Origin: Alitta virens
Taxonomy: Eukaryota > Annelida > Polychaeta > Phyllodocida > Nereididae
NCBI GenBank assembly: GCA_932294295.1
Contig: OW028574.1
Coordinates: 14,704,215 to 14,768,214 of the forward strand
Length of the DNA stretch: 64,000 nt
Direction: 5' to 3'
In this document: positions 12,327 through 25,839 of the stretch, piece by piece
Layout: the number at the start of each line of letters is the position of its first letter
Position numbering within the stretch: the stretch's first letter is position 1
The notes under the pieces: generated by a model
The model's input: only the letters and a program-made list of their open reading frames with translations
Database searches by the model: none
What the model was told of the DNA's origin: nothing
Translations under genes and position numbers: made by a program

Positions 12327-14070
12327 TGTTTATCCTTTTTTTTCTTTAAGTTATAGGATGTTGGGTTCTGACCTTAAGGTCTAATCTGGGGTAAGGTCAA
12401 TTGAGAAATTTGACAACCCAGTAGGCAAATTATACTATGGAGTCCTACCAAACCTAGACCATACTGTGGTGTGGGGTAAACAAGTCGGTTAATAGCTTTA
12501 TAACCCCATTGGTGCCTATCAAACTTTTGATCTGAAAGTTTGTGAAACTCTTTCAAAGTTCCAAGTGTTGCTGCTTAAACGAAAATAGCTGTATGTTGCA
12601 CTCACAACTCAGTAGCAACACTATGCAACAGTGGTATACGCGTAGTGTAGAAGACGGCTCGGTCAGAGACTCAGAGGCCATGTTACCCACCCCTGTGATC
12701 CATTGGCAACAGATGCATGTCTCTATACCATGCACACCCTGGAAATTGTATAGTCTATTTCTGTCTGTTGTTAGCACCAAATCTCCAAATATTATGTTAT
12801 TGAATGAATGCCAAGCCACATTAAAGCAGCAGCCACAGTTGCCGCAAAACACGAAGTCCTTGAAATGATGTGGGTGACCTTGAAATAACCTTGACACTGG
12901 TGCCAGTCTCATGGCAATATGAAAATGACAAATTGTAATAGAGATTACAATCTTCACGATATGGGATTTGTGAATTGTTCACAATGCACTAAAAAAATCC
13001 GCCTGACAATGACCTGCCAGTTACATTTTCAATATATCTTCAGCCTCGGCCCAGATTTTTATCCTGCAACAATTTTACTTCCATAACATAAAATGTCCTT
13101 CCATTTGTAGCCCATTTTTTTTGCTTTTTAATCCATTCTCTCCAAGAATTCAATCATAAGTAGACCTCCCGGAATGACCTACAAATGGGATTTAGGTAAC
13201 TTCAAAGACTGAGTTAAAGGTACCAAATGATAAAGAAAAACAGCAATGTACCAAATTCGGTTCAGACGACAAGGTACGTCTCGCATGGCTAAGAGGTTGT
13301 TAAAAGCAGCAGCTGCTTCAGCTGAATCAATATCTAACAGTTATAAGTCCATGAGTGTGCAGTGACCAGTGCCCTGCAAGGTCCACCAACAAGGTCTTTT
13401 GGAACTTAGCTGATGAGACCCCATAATCTCACAGCCTCTTGGCTAAAAAGTGGTCGGTGACCCTGAGGGATAGGACAAGGCTTATAAAGAGCTGCTGCTC
13501 TCATCTAGCAAAAGCTGGTCTCAGGATCATCACTTATGTTTATGAAGACCAAAGATGAAATTAATAGGTGATGCATTGAGGATTGAGCACCTCATCTTTT
13601 CAAGGTAACCAATGTAAATTGACTTACTCAAACAGCTGTTCAGTGGTTATTAAGCATAATGATGGAGATTACAGGTAAGGGCTGAAAAGTCAGTCTGTAC
13701 AGATCGTATATGTATGGATATTCATACTTATTTATACTTATTACGATAATGGATGAATTCGTACTGGAGCATCAGGCTTAGTATGCTAACCAGACACGTG
13801 CAGAGTAGACAGCTGCTGATAACTCTCATGATGTAGTGCAGTAGATCATCACTGAAGCAGCTGATAGAGACACATTGGATTAATTCACTTTGCTGGATGG
13901 CCTCCATCATGAGCTGATATGAGCCAAGATGCCTTGACCAATCAAGGGTGAAGATAGAGCTCCTTCTAAATCCTAGCATACTCTCCCCCATTCTACACCC
14001 TCCATTTATACTTCGTTACATGTATTGGGGAATAAGCAGAGTATACACTCTACACATTATCACATTACTA
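12327..14070. other. Anonymous DNA with overlapping chance frames
   Basis: Frames of 108 (plus, 12542-12868) and 134 codons (minus, 12553-12957) overlap almost fully on opposite strands. Neither shows motifs or splice context. No RNA or repeat recognised. Confidence 0.4.
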
Positions 14071-14374
14071 CAGCGTGGAACAAAGCCTAATGACCATTTC
14101 ACTATAATGAACACATCACCATTAAGACCAATGAATGTTGGACCAAATTCTTTTCTAACCAATGGCGCCCATTGCAGTCAACCCCCATCATTAAGACTAT
14201 TCTGTAATTCATCACTACGACAATCTGGCCATTAAGACCATAGCTTGTAGTTAATGATAATCTAACTATTAAGTCCAATTCGTTATTTGGACCACCAAAC
14301 TGCATTTTCACATAAGAGTCTATTACGACCAGTAATATCACACCAATAATGGTCTTACCAGTAATGTTCCACTG
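14071..14374. mobile_element. Pogo-like MITE
   Basis: TA dinucleotides (14069-14070, 14375-14376) flank ends that read CAGCGTGGAACAAAG on the left and CAGTGGAACATTACTGG on the reverse of the right. This resembles the CAGTGGAACCT termini of pogo/Tigger elements. Inside, CCATTAAGACCA-type phrases recur on both strands. A 192-codon minus frame (14102-14680) runs through it, but its composition comes from these repeats and I do not call it a gene. Confidence 0.55.
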
Positions 14375-14770
14375 TACTTTCACCACCAAACATTCTAATC
14401 CTGTATCGTTGTTTATTCTCAAGACATATTTGGCAAAAGTATTTAATGTCGAGGAAACTTTTTGCATTTGACAACACTGTAGGTTTAACAGGAAAACTTC
14501 ATGACCCAACATTGACAATAGACTTTGCACTACAGCTAGACTCGTGGATGAGCATACATTGTGGCAGGCAAGTCTTGTTGGTCTTTCTAGAGCTGTTTCA
14601 GTCACAACAATGGCATAAGATCTGTATGAAAGAAACAGCTCTCTCCTCTTCCAGTCTGCTGCTTGTCGACCAAAAGCCAAAGAATAAGATGAACAGACAT
14701 ATTTTTTTGTAACGTGTTCTCATTAGTCTTATTATACACCCACACAGTAACTTTTTCCCAACATACTATA

Positions 14771-14860
14771 CAGTGTAACCCCAGAATTGAGACTACCTCT
14801 ATTATGGACCACTTCAGTGATTACTACAGTGGGACCCAAACTCATGACCATTATTATTTT
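14771..14860. mobile_element. Pogo-like terminus fragments
   Basis: Two TA-CAGTG starts (CAGTGTAACCCCAGAAT at 14771 and CAGTGGGACCCAAACTC near 14827), each followed by a phrase like ATGACCATTAT or TATGGACCAC, resemble left ends of the pogo-like MITE family. No matching right end was found. Confidence 0.35.
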
Positions 14861-16343
14861 ATCTTCTTATTCCATGTATTTACTTTTGCTTTTAGTTGTA
14901 CATAATGATTTTACAGGGCTTACACGAAAAACAGTTCTACTGATTGTATACACCCTGTGTTAGTATGTTCAACAAATCTTTGGGAACAACTTGTTCTTTT
15001 TTGGCATCCATCTATTTATTAGCAGTGGTGTTACAATCAAGATGTCTTGCAATGCAATGTCTGAATTTTTGTTTTGAATGTTTTCCAATGTCTTCAGAAT
15101 CAGTTACCTAATGTATCCAATATGGTGTATACCAGACAAGTGCTTGAAAAATTAGGTTGATTAACCTGTTAACTTCATGAACGGCACCAAATAAACTAGC
15201 TGTAAACCTCGCTTACATTCATGATAAATTACAGCCACATGTACTGTTTTCAATTTCAGCTATATTATTTTTAGATTCATGGAGATCTGACTAAAAGCGA
15301 AGTGACATTTACAAGTCTCACGCAACACAACAGCAGACGAGTCCCCAATTCTTGGAATTTACCTTAGATATTATAGCTGCAGCACAAGCAAGTATCAAAT
15401 CATTTATCAGGCAATACCATAGTGACTATTAGTGTGCTTCAGATCCGATAAACCTGTATTAAACCGTGTCATAAGTGCTTATGACTCCATGATTAAACGA
15501 AATGTATGACTGGCCCATGACATTTTGCATTATATTGTATATCTAATCCCTCACTACACATCAATAAATTCCACTGCAATTGGATTAGCAATCACTCGTA
15601 TAACCAAACATCACTAGACAGGTTCAAGCAATCTTCAATCAAAATCACTCAGTGGGAAAAAAGTCTCTAACCTTGCCGGAGCTTCAGCTGTGAAATGTAA
15701 CTATTTCGCCCTAGATTGGCAAGGGACTAGATATTCCGTGGTGGGCTGGTTTGTTTTGAGCTGATGCAGTGCCAATGTAACATTGTATAATTGGAGAAGG
15801 CAGAAAAAGCACCAGGTTGTGTGTTTGGAGAATCGCTGTATAGGGGGTGAAAAATCAATGGGGCTATGTAGTGTGTACACAAGGAACAAGGGGGAGGAGT
15901 ACCCTGGTGGGCCTCTCAGTTCAAGGTCAGAGCCACAAAACACCACCCTGGGAACCTGTGCTGGAGTGCAAACCACATGAAAGTTGCACTCAGTCTAGTT
16001 CAATGTATCAGTTGTGGTTTTATGCCATGTTTTCTTTTACCAATACTACATGAGTTCTCATTCCATGAATAAACGACTAAAATTACATGTAGTTCATCCA
16101 AGCTCATTCTTAGCATTGCTTGTCCTACATAATTGGCAGCCATGAAGCCCTAGTAAACGGGTCCATAGATCAGGCTATCACCCACACAATCAATCAAGAT
16201 CAATCACAGTTCAATCAAAATCAATCAGATAGGCAGACAGCTCATTTGGAAAAGGTCTCAGGTGCATGGGATGGTGATATATAATTATACCTGTTAAGTT
16301 TGCTAAAGGTCTCATAGCATTCAGTCAAAATAAATGGAGACCG
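14861..16343. other. Anonymous DNA
   Basis: No gene supported. Overlapping frames at 15701-16053 on both strands have no recognisable domains. Confidence 0.4.
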
Positions 16344-17280
16344 AAAGGAAATTCCCTGCAGTTAAACAGTGTTTAAGAAACTTAACATGCAGCAGCTGGT
16401 GCCTGTTCAAATAAAAGGACCACAGCAATTTCAACTAATTCCTAAATCCTGTCTTTTATTCTGAAGCAATGTTGACTAGTTTATGAGAGGTTCACCTGCA
16501 TTTCAGAAGCGCAATTAACGACAGAAAACCCACCTTTGCTCCACTGATATGGACATGACTGATGCGTTTATGACACGCTCTAAATCCTCACTATGATAAC
16601 CTTGCACAATTGTTGCACCTTCTGTAAAAGGCCACAGAGAAATTCCCCTAGGATTATTCACTCAACACAAAGCACCATATTGATTGATCTACATCCACTT
16701 TTGCATTATGCATTTTACTGCAACTAACACTCAGGCTATAACATCTCCAACACTATGCTTTGTAACTACCCACATGATCTAAATATTGAGCATTGATCCC
16801 GGAGCTATTTTGGATGATTGACAATCATTAATTTCTAGCACTCTGTCCATCATTGTCAGATGGTAGCATAATAATAACACCATATAACATTGTATCCATC
16901 AAGGGGCCCTTCAACAGAATATCAGATACCAATCACACTACAAATAACATGGATATGTCCCACTTATCGATGACCTGATTACAAGAGCTGTATGTGTCCC
17001 ACTTATCGATGACCTGATCACAAGAGCTGTATGTGATCAGAGCTGTTTGTACATATTGGCATAAGGCCATACAGCTTTTGCCTTCTGACTTATACCATTG
17101 TGGACCAAAAAGGAAATTCCCTGCAGTTAAACAGTGTTTAAGAAAATTAACATGCAGCAGCTGGTGTCTGTTCAAATAAAAGGACCACAGCAATTTTAAC
17201 TAATTCCTAAATCCTGTCTTCTATTCTGAAGCAATGTTGACTAGTTTATGAGAGGTTCACCTGCAATTCAGAAGCAATGG
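16344..17280. repeat. Direct duplication of ~170 bp, 765 bp apart
   Basis: The segment 16344-16512 recurs at 17110-17278 with about 95% identity (it begins AAAGGAAATTCCCTGCAG). Between the copies lies a 39-base tandem pair at 16956-17033 (TGTCCCACTTATCGATGAC…), with a third partial unit. The structure looks like a local segmental duplication. Confidence 0.9.
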
Positions 17281-17368
17281 CACCTAAGCAATGGCCACTA
17301 GGTTTAACACTAAAATTCCCTCCACTTCATTTAAGGCATTTGGTCACTATTAAAGCGTAGGACGTAGA

Positions 17369-17766
17369 CTAATCCACCAATATTGTTCCATCCAACATTT
17401 TGGTAGAGAAAGGTGACTGAAAAAAAGAAAAAGCTCTTTAAATGTGATGCTGTACATTACAAAATTACTTTTCGTGGAAAGGGATAAAGGACTAAGTGAA
17501 GTCTGTGAAGAAGTAGGAGAGAACAAGTCACCTCAAGAGGACAACTTGCCAGCCTGCTTGCCAGTCTTGTCGCACTGATTCTATTAGGCCTTTACCAAAA
17601 CGTGCTGCCTCAAACTGAATGACTGAATGACACAGCAGCTCAGTGTGCTGCCTATTGCATAGGTCTCACCTTCTAAGAGCCACAGAGTTGATAATCTGCT
17701 GGCTGCAGCATTGCAGTTTCCTACTTTGTAAGAAAGTACCCAAAGGCAATGCACATGATACCATCT
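17369..17766 (-). other. Possible terminal exons of an unknown gene
   Basis: On the minus strand three blocks join in one frame through consensus splice sites. Block 1 ends at 17671 with donor AAG|GTGAGA. Block 2, 17502-17469 (34 nt), is preceded by a pyrimidine-rich acceptor (…CTACTTCTTCACAG) and ends with donor AAAA|GTAATT. Block 3 starts at 17416 after CTTTTTCTTTTTTTCAG and reaches a stop at 17369. Implied introns are 168 and 52 nt. Block 1 could begin after an acceptor near 17767. The peptide is unrecognised and the blocks are short, so chance is a real alternative. No AATAAA lies close downstream. Confidence 0.22.
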
Positions 17767-18890
17767 TAAGTGGAAATGCAATTGATACGGCTTACAGAAA
17801 AAATGAGATGAATAAGAGAACAAGTTGGCCCTGTCCATTATTTAAACCATCAACAAAGAAACAGCAATTCAACAAGCAGAATTTAACATCAAGCAACACA
17901 ACCTCAAATGTGTCGTGTTTTGCTAAAGAGCTTAGAAACCAATCCAAAGCAAAGGGACGAAAAACGAAGAAAAGGCATCAGCCGAAGACCTGAGCAAACC
18001 CAGACAACGAAGAGCGGCCAAATAGCACACTATCAGCATTAACAATAGCTTGGGGACTGCTTGCATTATAAACCAAGGGGTAGGGAAGCCCAAGGCATCT
18101 GTGGAGTGCAGTTGAGGATAAGACTAACTTGAACATCCCACTGAGCTCCATCAAGATAGGATTTCAGAAAGGAGAAAGGTATGACTGCCATTTGGAGCCA
18201 TGTCAATAACCGATGGAAATTCGATATTCCGCAAAGGTGTAGTCATATCATCCCTATATAATATCCCTTGTAACACAGCAGCTGCATCCCTCACAGCAAG
18301 CCCAGCATGCCAAGTCCCAGGGGTGGATCGAGCAAATGAGATTTTTTCATGTCGATGTTTACCTGGCAATACCACATCAGTCAAACATCCATAGAGACAG
18401 AAAAGCTTAAAACGACACGAAAAGTACAAGTCTTACATGTTACATTGTGCATCGACAGATGAGCCGTCGATAAAATCTGAGGCCAATTTTGTCATTTCTT
18501 GGATAAACTTGATGCAATATAATATTGTAAATATAGCTGGATGCTGGATGAAACCTAATGCCTCCTTAAACTGTGGTACAGATAGATTTCTCTACAACTC
18601 AACATCATTACTGACGCCTTTGCACCAACACATAAAAGATACAGCCATCTCCTTAGCTTTGAAATTACAGCAGGTCTTTTCTCCTTAATAAAAAAAAAGC
18701 ACTGCTGCTATGTAAAACCGACAAGCCTCCATCAAATCTCACACTTGTAAACGAGTAAGTACTGCATTCCAGATTCATTGGCAACATTCTTGCCTTCAAT
18801 TTGCCCATAACTACCCCTTGCCATAGGATATGGGAACTGACTCCAAATCATACTGCTTTTCATTGTTTATGGCCGCTAGCTCCAAACTAA

Positions 18891-19265
18891 TCATGGCCAA
18901 GCCAATGGTCTGAGCAGCAGCCACGGACCAGAGTTGGGCCTTCGTAGATGGTAATAGAACCCTAGAGGAAACCGGGCTCTAAAAGGCCATGCTCCTCTAG
19001 CAGGATTAGTGGAATGCTCAGTGTGGATGCAGAGTGGGGATGCTGAGTGTAGCCAGGTGAGGAGAGCATCCCCATTGATGCAGAGCACTGATTTGTCTTC
19101 CGATGGGCTGCAGGCATCAACTTCTTGCAGGAAGAGCATGAGTGCTAGCCTCCTATACTCGTGGAAAGCACGTGACAAACTGGTGACACCGGTGCTGCCC
19201 GAATCAATATGAAGGCTGCGTAGGCGATTCTGCAGGGATATTGCCAATATTCTCTTCTCTCTCAT
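18891..19265 (-). other. Open minus-strand frame in a GC-richer patch
   Basis: A 124-codon frame on the minus strand lies in sequence visibly richer in G and C than its flanks. It is leucine-rich with helix-like spacing but matches no family I know. It is upstream of, and on the same strand as, the splice-site cluster at 17.4-17.8 kb, which is the main reason to list it. An opposite frame (19009-19212) is also open. It could be an exon or chance. Confidence 0.15.
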
Positions 19266-21312
19266 CTCATCTGCCTATCATAGCCACCAAAACACAAAGA
19301 CATGCCCATGTTACAGAACCCAGAGAAAATCTCGTTTGTGTTGCAGACAGATACAAAAAATATGCAACATCTTCTTCATCCATCGCTTCCTGTCCCATTC
19401 AAACACCGCCTGCTGTGACATTTTTAGAATACAGGAAGGCTGTTACGCAAGCCTCACAAGGCAATTCAATGCTGAATGGAAGTCACATAAATTGTCTGCA
19501 TCAATGAGTAAACAACAGTCTGCCTGCAGCGGATGGATGTCCCATAGACCAGTTGCTTGCGGCATTGCATGATACTATCTATGGTTGATAAACATAACTA
19601 CTGACTTTAGCCCATATAAATATGATCAACACAGCCTACTAGACAGTACATGCACACAAAGCATGATTTATGCATATACATCATATATTTAGCATACAAA
19701 TCAATGTTTCAATTCGGCAGAGCAGTTTAATCAAACTACAGCTGAGCTCTGCAGAACTTCTCCCAGAAGGTCTTTGAACCTGAAACTGCTTGCCCTTAAT
19801 CCCAATCAAGCTATTTTCAGTCCTGATCTAGTCCTTTTATGAGCAGGGTCTTTCTACAAGCCCATTAACCCAACACTAGCTTTTTTACCACTATAGCCAT
19901 CCTCTAGACCAGCAAAAACCTTCCTGAATTGCATCCTCTTAATTCTAGCCACAGACCAATAAAACGGTCAGTGACCTTGTGTCTTTAATTTTGCCGAACG
20001 AGTCAGACTGTTCCCTGAGTGGACTGTGCCTGCCAGACTGGCATTATGACTCCGCGTATGAAAGGAAGACTTTTTTACTCTGGCTGTCCTTTCTGCTCTC
20101 CGATTTACACCCACATTACAGTGATGGCTGCTACAGTTAATGCAGTCCCTTAGTCCGTATGGCAGATAAGCTGTAAAGTTGAGTGCTGTTGGCATCATTG
20201 GGTCAGGAAGAAGTTTGTAAATCCTAAAGCACTTGGTGGTTTACTATGGAAGATCCTGTAGACCTATCTCCCAAGTAAAGCCCAGGGTGCAACATCAGTT
20301 ACCTCCTTATACTTGCAGTCTGGAGATCTGAGACCTGCAGCTAAGCTTAGTTAGCTATAATTGGTATCAGACTAGAGATTTATGTCACATTTACTTTTTT
20401 TTTTCTATGTGTTTTTCTAGCCCAAGAGAACACAAACAGTGATTATCATTCACTCTCCTGTTATCACTTAGCCTCACGACCTTCTTGTAACCTTGGCAAA
20501 AAAGTTGAGTAAATTCGAACTTTACCTTTGGTTTCATTTATCAAAGTCACATGAACAGCTATAATGGGCTTTGAATTCACTTAAGTTCAACAACAAAATC
20601 TTGAATCTATTAACCCCACCACTTCTTATAATTCTGACGAAGCGGAATGGATCTTTCTCACACAATTTCAATCAAACCAGTCTACCTTGAATTTCAAAAT
20701 CTAAAAAACAAGATGGAGCGCATACTTCTTGTTATAAAAAAAATACGAAACCATATCTCAAGTATGTCAGTGACTAACTCACTGTAAAACTGCAAAGTCA
20801 AGGTTAGGTGAACCTAAACAAAACTTCCTTTGTTTGAATGGTTGTTTTAAAGAGCTTGCTTGAGATTATACGTACATACTATCACCACCTTCTGACGATC
20901 TAACGTTAATAATTTATATGTCTGTCATTTAACAATTTGTTATACTTTCCCATCTCTATTGCAACATTGTATGTTATTTTACCCATTCGCACTGCATTAT
21001 TGTTAAATGGCCAGCTGTCCAGGGCAAGACATGATGATGAGATGATAAAGTTCCGAGTTCACACCATGCAAGGTCTTGTACTGGTCCAAGCATTGCTACC
21101 ATATTTATGTACAATGAATTGTATTCTATTCAGCTGCTTTGTTGAGACATAGGAATTACAAGTAACACAGTAGCTATAAAGCGTTATTTGTCAGAACTTG
21201 TCTACCTGCAGATGTCATAAAGTTAGTCATGAGTAGATAAAATCATATAAGACGAACAGTGTGCACTGTTCAAAGAGCTGCTGTTTTTCAGATAATGCAT
21301 TCAACTGTAATA
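19266..21312. other. Anonymous DNA
   Basis: No gene recognised. At about 21006-21075 a phrase (GATGATGAGATGATAAAG … CACACCATG) resembles segments near 29600, 34340 and 37110, suggesting a poorly preserved dispersed repeat. Confidence 0.4.
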
Positions 21313-22070
21313 CATGGTACGAAGATCTGTTCGCTGGAAGCATGCTACCTGACTACTTCAACCTGTGCTGAGCTTGTCACCGGACATTTTATCTCATGAA
21401 ACTAGCTTTAGCATGCAGGCCCAAATGCACCTAGATCCAATTCTGATTTATGCGTGTGAGGGTTTACATCAGGACTGGAGCAAGCAGAATGTGCTGTTTG
21501 GCCTTGAGCTACTGAATATACGGCATGAAACCATGATAACATTCTCCTGTACTTTTCACATTATGTTATGCAACCGCATGTGCAGTCAACTTCATGACTC
21601 GACTCTCAGCATCCCCGCAATTTCCTGCTGACAGCGACTTTTGTTTACATTCTGTGAAAGTCAACTTCCCAACAGCTCACCAAAGCTCCTGCTTAAGTAA
21701 TTAAAATAACATTTAACACCACTCCAGTGAAAATCTGTGCACGACCTTCAGTACTGTATTTAGCCAACTCAATCAAATAACTAAAGGCTACCCCCAACGT
21801 TAACATCAATGAATCCACCATTTTTTGTCTGAGAACATCAATGGAACTCCGGTTGGTGACTGCATGTGGATCACCAGTAGATGGTGTAACGCGAATTTGC
21901 ACGATCTTGCAATTCTGTGCGATTTCAACTAGATTTACACAAAATTGCGCAATCTGCCAAACTTGTTAGAATTGCTCAACAACAGACCCGAGAATCTCGA
22001 AACAGACTGGTACAAATACCTTTGCTAATAATTTTCAACAATATCGCACAGAATAGCAAGATGGCGTGAA
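21313..22070. repeat. Dispersed repeat D, copy 2
   Basis: Direct-orientation copy of 3610-4590, lacking 15 bases near 21557 and carrying larger gaps after 21930. The plus-strand frame (21365-21631) keeps the same stop codon as in copy 1. In the roughly 90 codons compared, several of the few substitutions are silent and the 15-base difference keeps the frame. That is weak evidence the segment was once coding. No flanking target duplication is evident. Confidence 0.85.
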
Positions 22071-22079
22071 TTTGCTTGA

Positions 22080-25000
22080 CATCATCTACTGATCACACCT
22101 AGCCATGACCCAGTTAATTTATGTGATTGAGTCAGTAGCAAAAGCTAACAAACATAAACTGATAAAGATGAATTATTTTTGCTTCAAGAACGGGTTTCTT
22201 CTCTAATCTATTGGAATTCAACACCCAGACGTTCGTTTGACATTGACAACATGAACGTAATAATGTATGCTGACAACATCATGTAGAACTTATCTATTTT
22301 CAGTCTAGATTGCAGACATACAACCATCAAATTACCAATAAAATTGCAAAAACTTTAAAAAAAAAAACGTGGACCTAACAATGCTTAAGAGTCTCTAACA
22401 ATGACATAGTACTGAAATCGTGTACATCTATAGGCTAAACAAGGCAACCACCATCATCGCAAGCCAAGTGCAAGTGTGCAGGCGCAACACAAGCAGACGA
22501 CAGCACGACATAAATTCGTCTGCTCTCGTTGGTGGCCTTGACTATGACAAGTCTGTTCGTTTTACTTCGGCACTCCGACCTTTTGCCATCTGTCAACACT
22601 GCTTCAAAGCTGTCCTTGTAGGCAAACATACAACGCAAAATACGTTCGCACTGTCCTTTTCGTACGACTTAATAGTACGGCCGTCTACACATCTCAGGGA
22701 CAATGAGGACATCTCATGAGATTCGCGTGAACCACGAGATCCTCCAACCAGGCTGATCTTTTCAGGTGGCCTTGGAGGCCCCCTGGAGTCCTTGCAGCTA
22801 GCCATGAAACCGAACTTAGGAGGGAGGGGCGGAGTGGACACCGAATTTATGACGCACAAATGAGCATTCAATGACCCTGTCCTCATTATTAACAATCATT
22901 AGAAACATCGTCGAGCCAGGCTTTGATTGGTTACCAAACATTGTTGTCCGACTACCAACAAGCAGTTCTGTGTAGAATTAGTGCAGATGTGAGCCAGTCA
23001 TCCGTTATTTGTCCAGTGTAATCCACTAGTTTGTCCAGATTTACCCGGCAGGCATTTTATCCATGCGATAAAAAATTTACTTTTCCTCTTTCTGGACAAG
23101 ATGCCATCAGTACTTAGGAAAAAAGATTAATCACCATTATCACTGATCTACAATGTCAAGTCGGCCTGATCTAGTCTACTCATGCACTCCAGAAAATTTA
23201 CAGCAGTTTTATGCCCTGCACAATGCATTTTGTGTCTCCATATATTGCAAACTTTTGTGCATTCTTTTTCGAATACAACAAATGCATAAAGCTATCTCTT
23301 TGGTACAGTGACTAAACTTCATGCCATGTTCATTATTGCTACCTCACACAAATTTCAGGTAGGAAGGATTCGAAGGAAAGATTCGAAGGAAGGATTCAAA
23401 GGTAGGAAGGAAGGAGGTAGGATGGAAAGAAGGATTCGGAGGAAGGAAGGAAGCCGACATCTTGGCGCATCTTCTAATTCATTATTTTTTAAGTCCGAGC
23501 AATTGATTTGTTTCTCGACAAACATAGATAGTAGTTTTAAACATGCTGTCTACAAAAAAAAAACAATTGGCAGCATTTTGGCTATGATCCCAAATGCACT
23601 AAAATGGGCATGTGTTATCTCATACGATTTTTTATTTACAATGCCATTAAACCTCTATGATGGTTGTCATCGATACCAGTGTTAAAGCAAAGTATTAACA
23701 TCAAAGGCTGTCAAAGTAGGCCCCTATCACTAATAATGGGTTACATAAGGCAAGGGTCAACTTTTAGCTTATCCAACATTTGAGAAGCTTATTGTACAAC
23801 TTTCTAACGCCCCTCGCCTATAATCATGGATTATGGAAGTTTCACCAAACCAGTAACATAAAAGTTAAGAAACCATTCCAACACAATGGTCAAATGAGTT
23901 CGATTGTACTACTTGCTTCATCAAATAGCAACCCCAATGCACCCGAAAACATGTTTGTTTAGCTCACCTGCCTGCTACTGCTGCTGCAGACGGGGCAAGG
24001 GGCATGGAGATTTGGTCCCATGCCAAGGGTACTCCTGCCTCGATGGTGGAAAAACATTCTACAGACAGCAGTCACCTGCAAGTTCTCTCTCTACGACAAC
24101 AGTTGCAAGACCCTCCAAGAAATAAGCCCATTATTCATTACAATAGTTTCTTGCTTTGTTTACTCATCTGGCCATTCGCACGTGTTCACACCATGTTCAC
24201 ACCATGTTCACGCGTGCGCCACCTATGAATAAATATTTGATTAAATTGCTACAACTTAATGCCTGATCAATCAAGCATTGGAAAACAAGTGCATTCGAGC
24301 AGCTTAAAATAACCACACAAACGACAGAACATATTGAGTAACTAAACTTCATATCCATGCACGTGTTGTTTTTTAATAACAAAAAAACTTACTTATCTTT
24401 ATTTAAAATAATGCCAATACAATTTCCAAGAGAAAAAAAAAAGACATTACAACCATCTGTGTCTTGCTGTTTTCTTTTTCCTTCCTATATCTGAAACATT
24501 GGGTTCTATAATCTCAAAATAATCATATTAATTTTTATGGTTTCCCCATTAAGTTTCTGACATTTATCGTCATGATAAATTGTTTCAAACGAGTTGTGGT
24601 TTTCCTTTTATTCCCAAATTAATATCAGTCATTTGAAACTTTAATTTTTTTTTAATCGGATGAAAATTGACGAAGTTATTGAAATAAAAAAGTACACAAA
24701 GCAAAGCTACATTTCAAATGGGAACAAGACTGAATGCAGCGTCAACAGCGTCATAATAACTCGCGACAATCATGGTCCGATTTTCACTATTTAAATTTTA
24801 TTATGTAGATATATATCCATTTACTTTTAGAATATCAGGTTGGCTTCGATTTGTCACATCAACTGTAGTCGTGGTGCAATTTTTACGGCCGTACACGTTT
24901 CGTCCTTATTTTCCTCACTGACTGATAATTAAATGCGACTGAAAGCTATCTAGTTACAATATATAAATGATCGTGTTGATGATATATATTTATGTCCAAC

Positions 25001-25780
25001 ACACATCTATACATGCATCTAAATTATTCAATACATTGTACACAGTATCTATGTATGTTAAACTGCATGTATACGATACATATCAACCCTTCTACATGAA
25101 TAAAACACGTATTGACTTTATGACATTGTACGTCATATGAGCAACAAAATCCATTTCTGAAACTGCGTGTCCACGTTGAATGGTTTTATCAATCTTGGTT
25201 TTATGTATATACTAATGTATGCTAAACTGTGTGTATATACACAACATAGTTGCAACTTACATGTATTCAAGTTCAACGACCGCCAATGATGGTAAACCTA
25301 GACCTATAGAGCATTTTTTGTCCCAGGTCCAAACTTCAACTTTTTGCGCTTACCCATAAATCAGCTGCTATATATGTGCTCAACTCATGGCGTCAGAATG
25401 TTTCAGAAATACGACTTAATACAAACACAAGTATGTTTCACAAAAAGTGACAGAACCATGACAAAATGCCATTTTAATGAGCAATGAGACATGTAAAGGA
25501 ATCATTTTGGGCTTGTGTGAAAAAATGACGCGGGCAATCTGTTTCTCTGTAGCCATGCATTATGTCATAATTATCCATCTGAGCTCATCAAGGAGATATT
25601 TATAGCCAATAACTGCCTGTTGCAGCATCAATCATCAGACTGATAGACATTACATCAAAGCTAACTGCAAGCCCTACAGACACCAGTTTTTTTGCAGAAT
25701 CCTAAGACTTATAAACACACACCTACATCATACAGCGAAGTCTAGGCAGCCAGAGTTGCAGTATCATATGGGGGTGTGGT
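22080..25780. other. Anonymous DNA with GGAA-rich patch
   Basis: No gene supported. A purine-rich run of GGAAGGATTCGAA-type repeats occupies 23354-23460. A GC-richer stretch lies at 22440-22860 with short overlapping frames. Near 24180-24215 TTCACACCATG is duplicated in tandem. The stretch 24360-25280 is strongly AT-rich. Confidence 0.4.
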
Positions 25781-25839
25781 AATTGCAGCAGAACGGCCTT
25801 GACCTAGTGCGGCGCTAGACGTCGTCACCATGCAAAACA

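Noticed and set aside
12542..12957. Frames of 108 and 134 codons on opposite strands
   Set aside because: They overlap almost fully, neither has motifs, and such pairs are expected where stops are locally rare.
13397..13530. Structured RNA suggested by TGATGAGACC … GGTCTCAGGATCA
   Set aside because: Arms are short with mismatches and the box motifs of C/D or H/ACA RNAs are not in place.
14102..14680. 192-codon minus-strand frame, the longest in the window
   Set aside because: It overlaps a pogo-like MITE and its composition comes from repeated CCATTAAGACC phrases. No domain or splice context.
18151..18429. 92-codon minus frame as a coding exon
   Set aside because: Other frames of the same stretch look equally protein-like, and no combination of splice sites gave consistent phases with realistic intron lengths.
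22593..22895. 100-codon minus frame in a GC-richer patch
   Set aside because: Low-complexity proline/serine composition with no motif or splice sites that fit.
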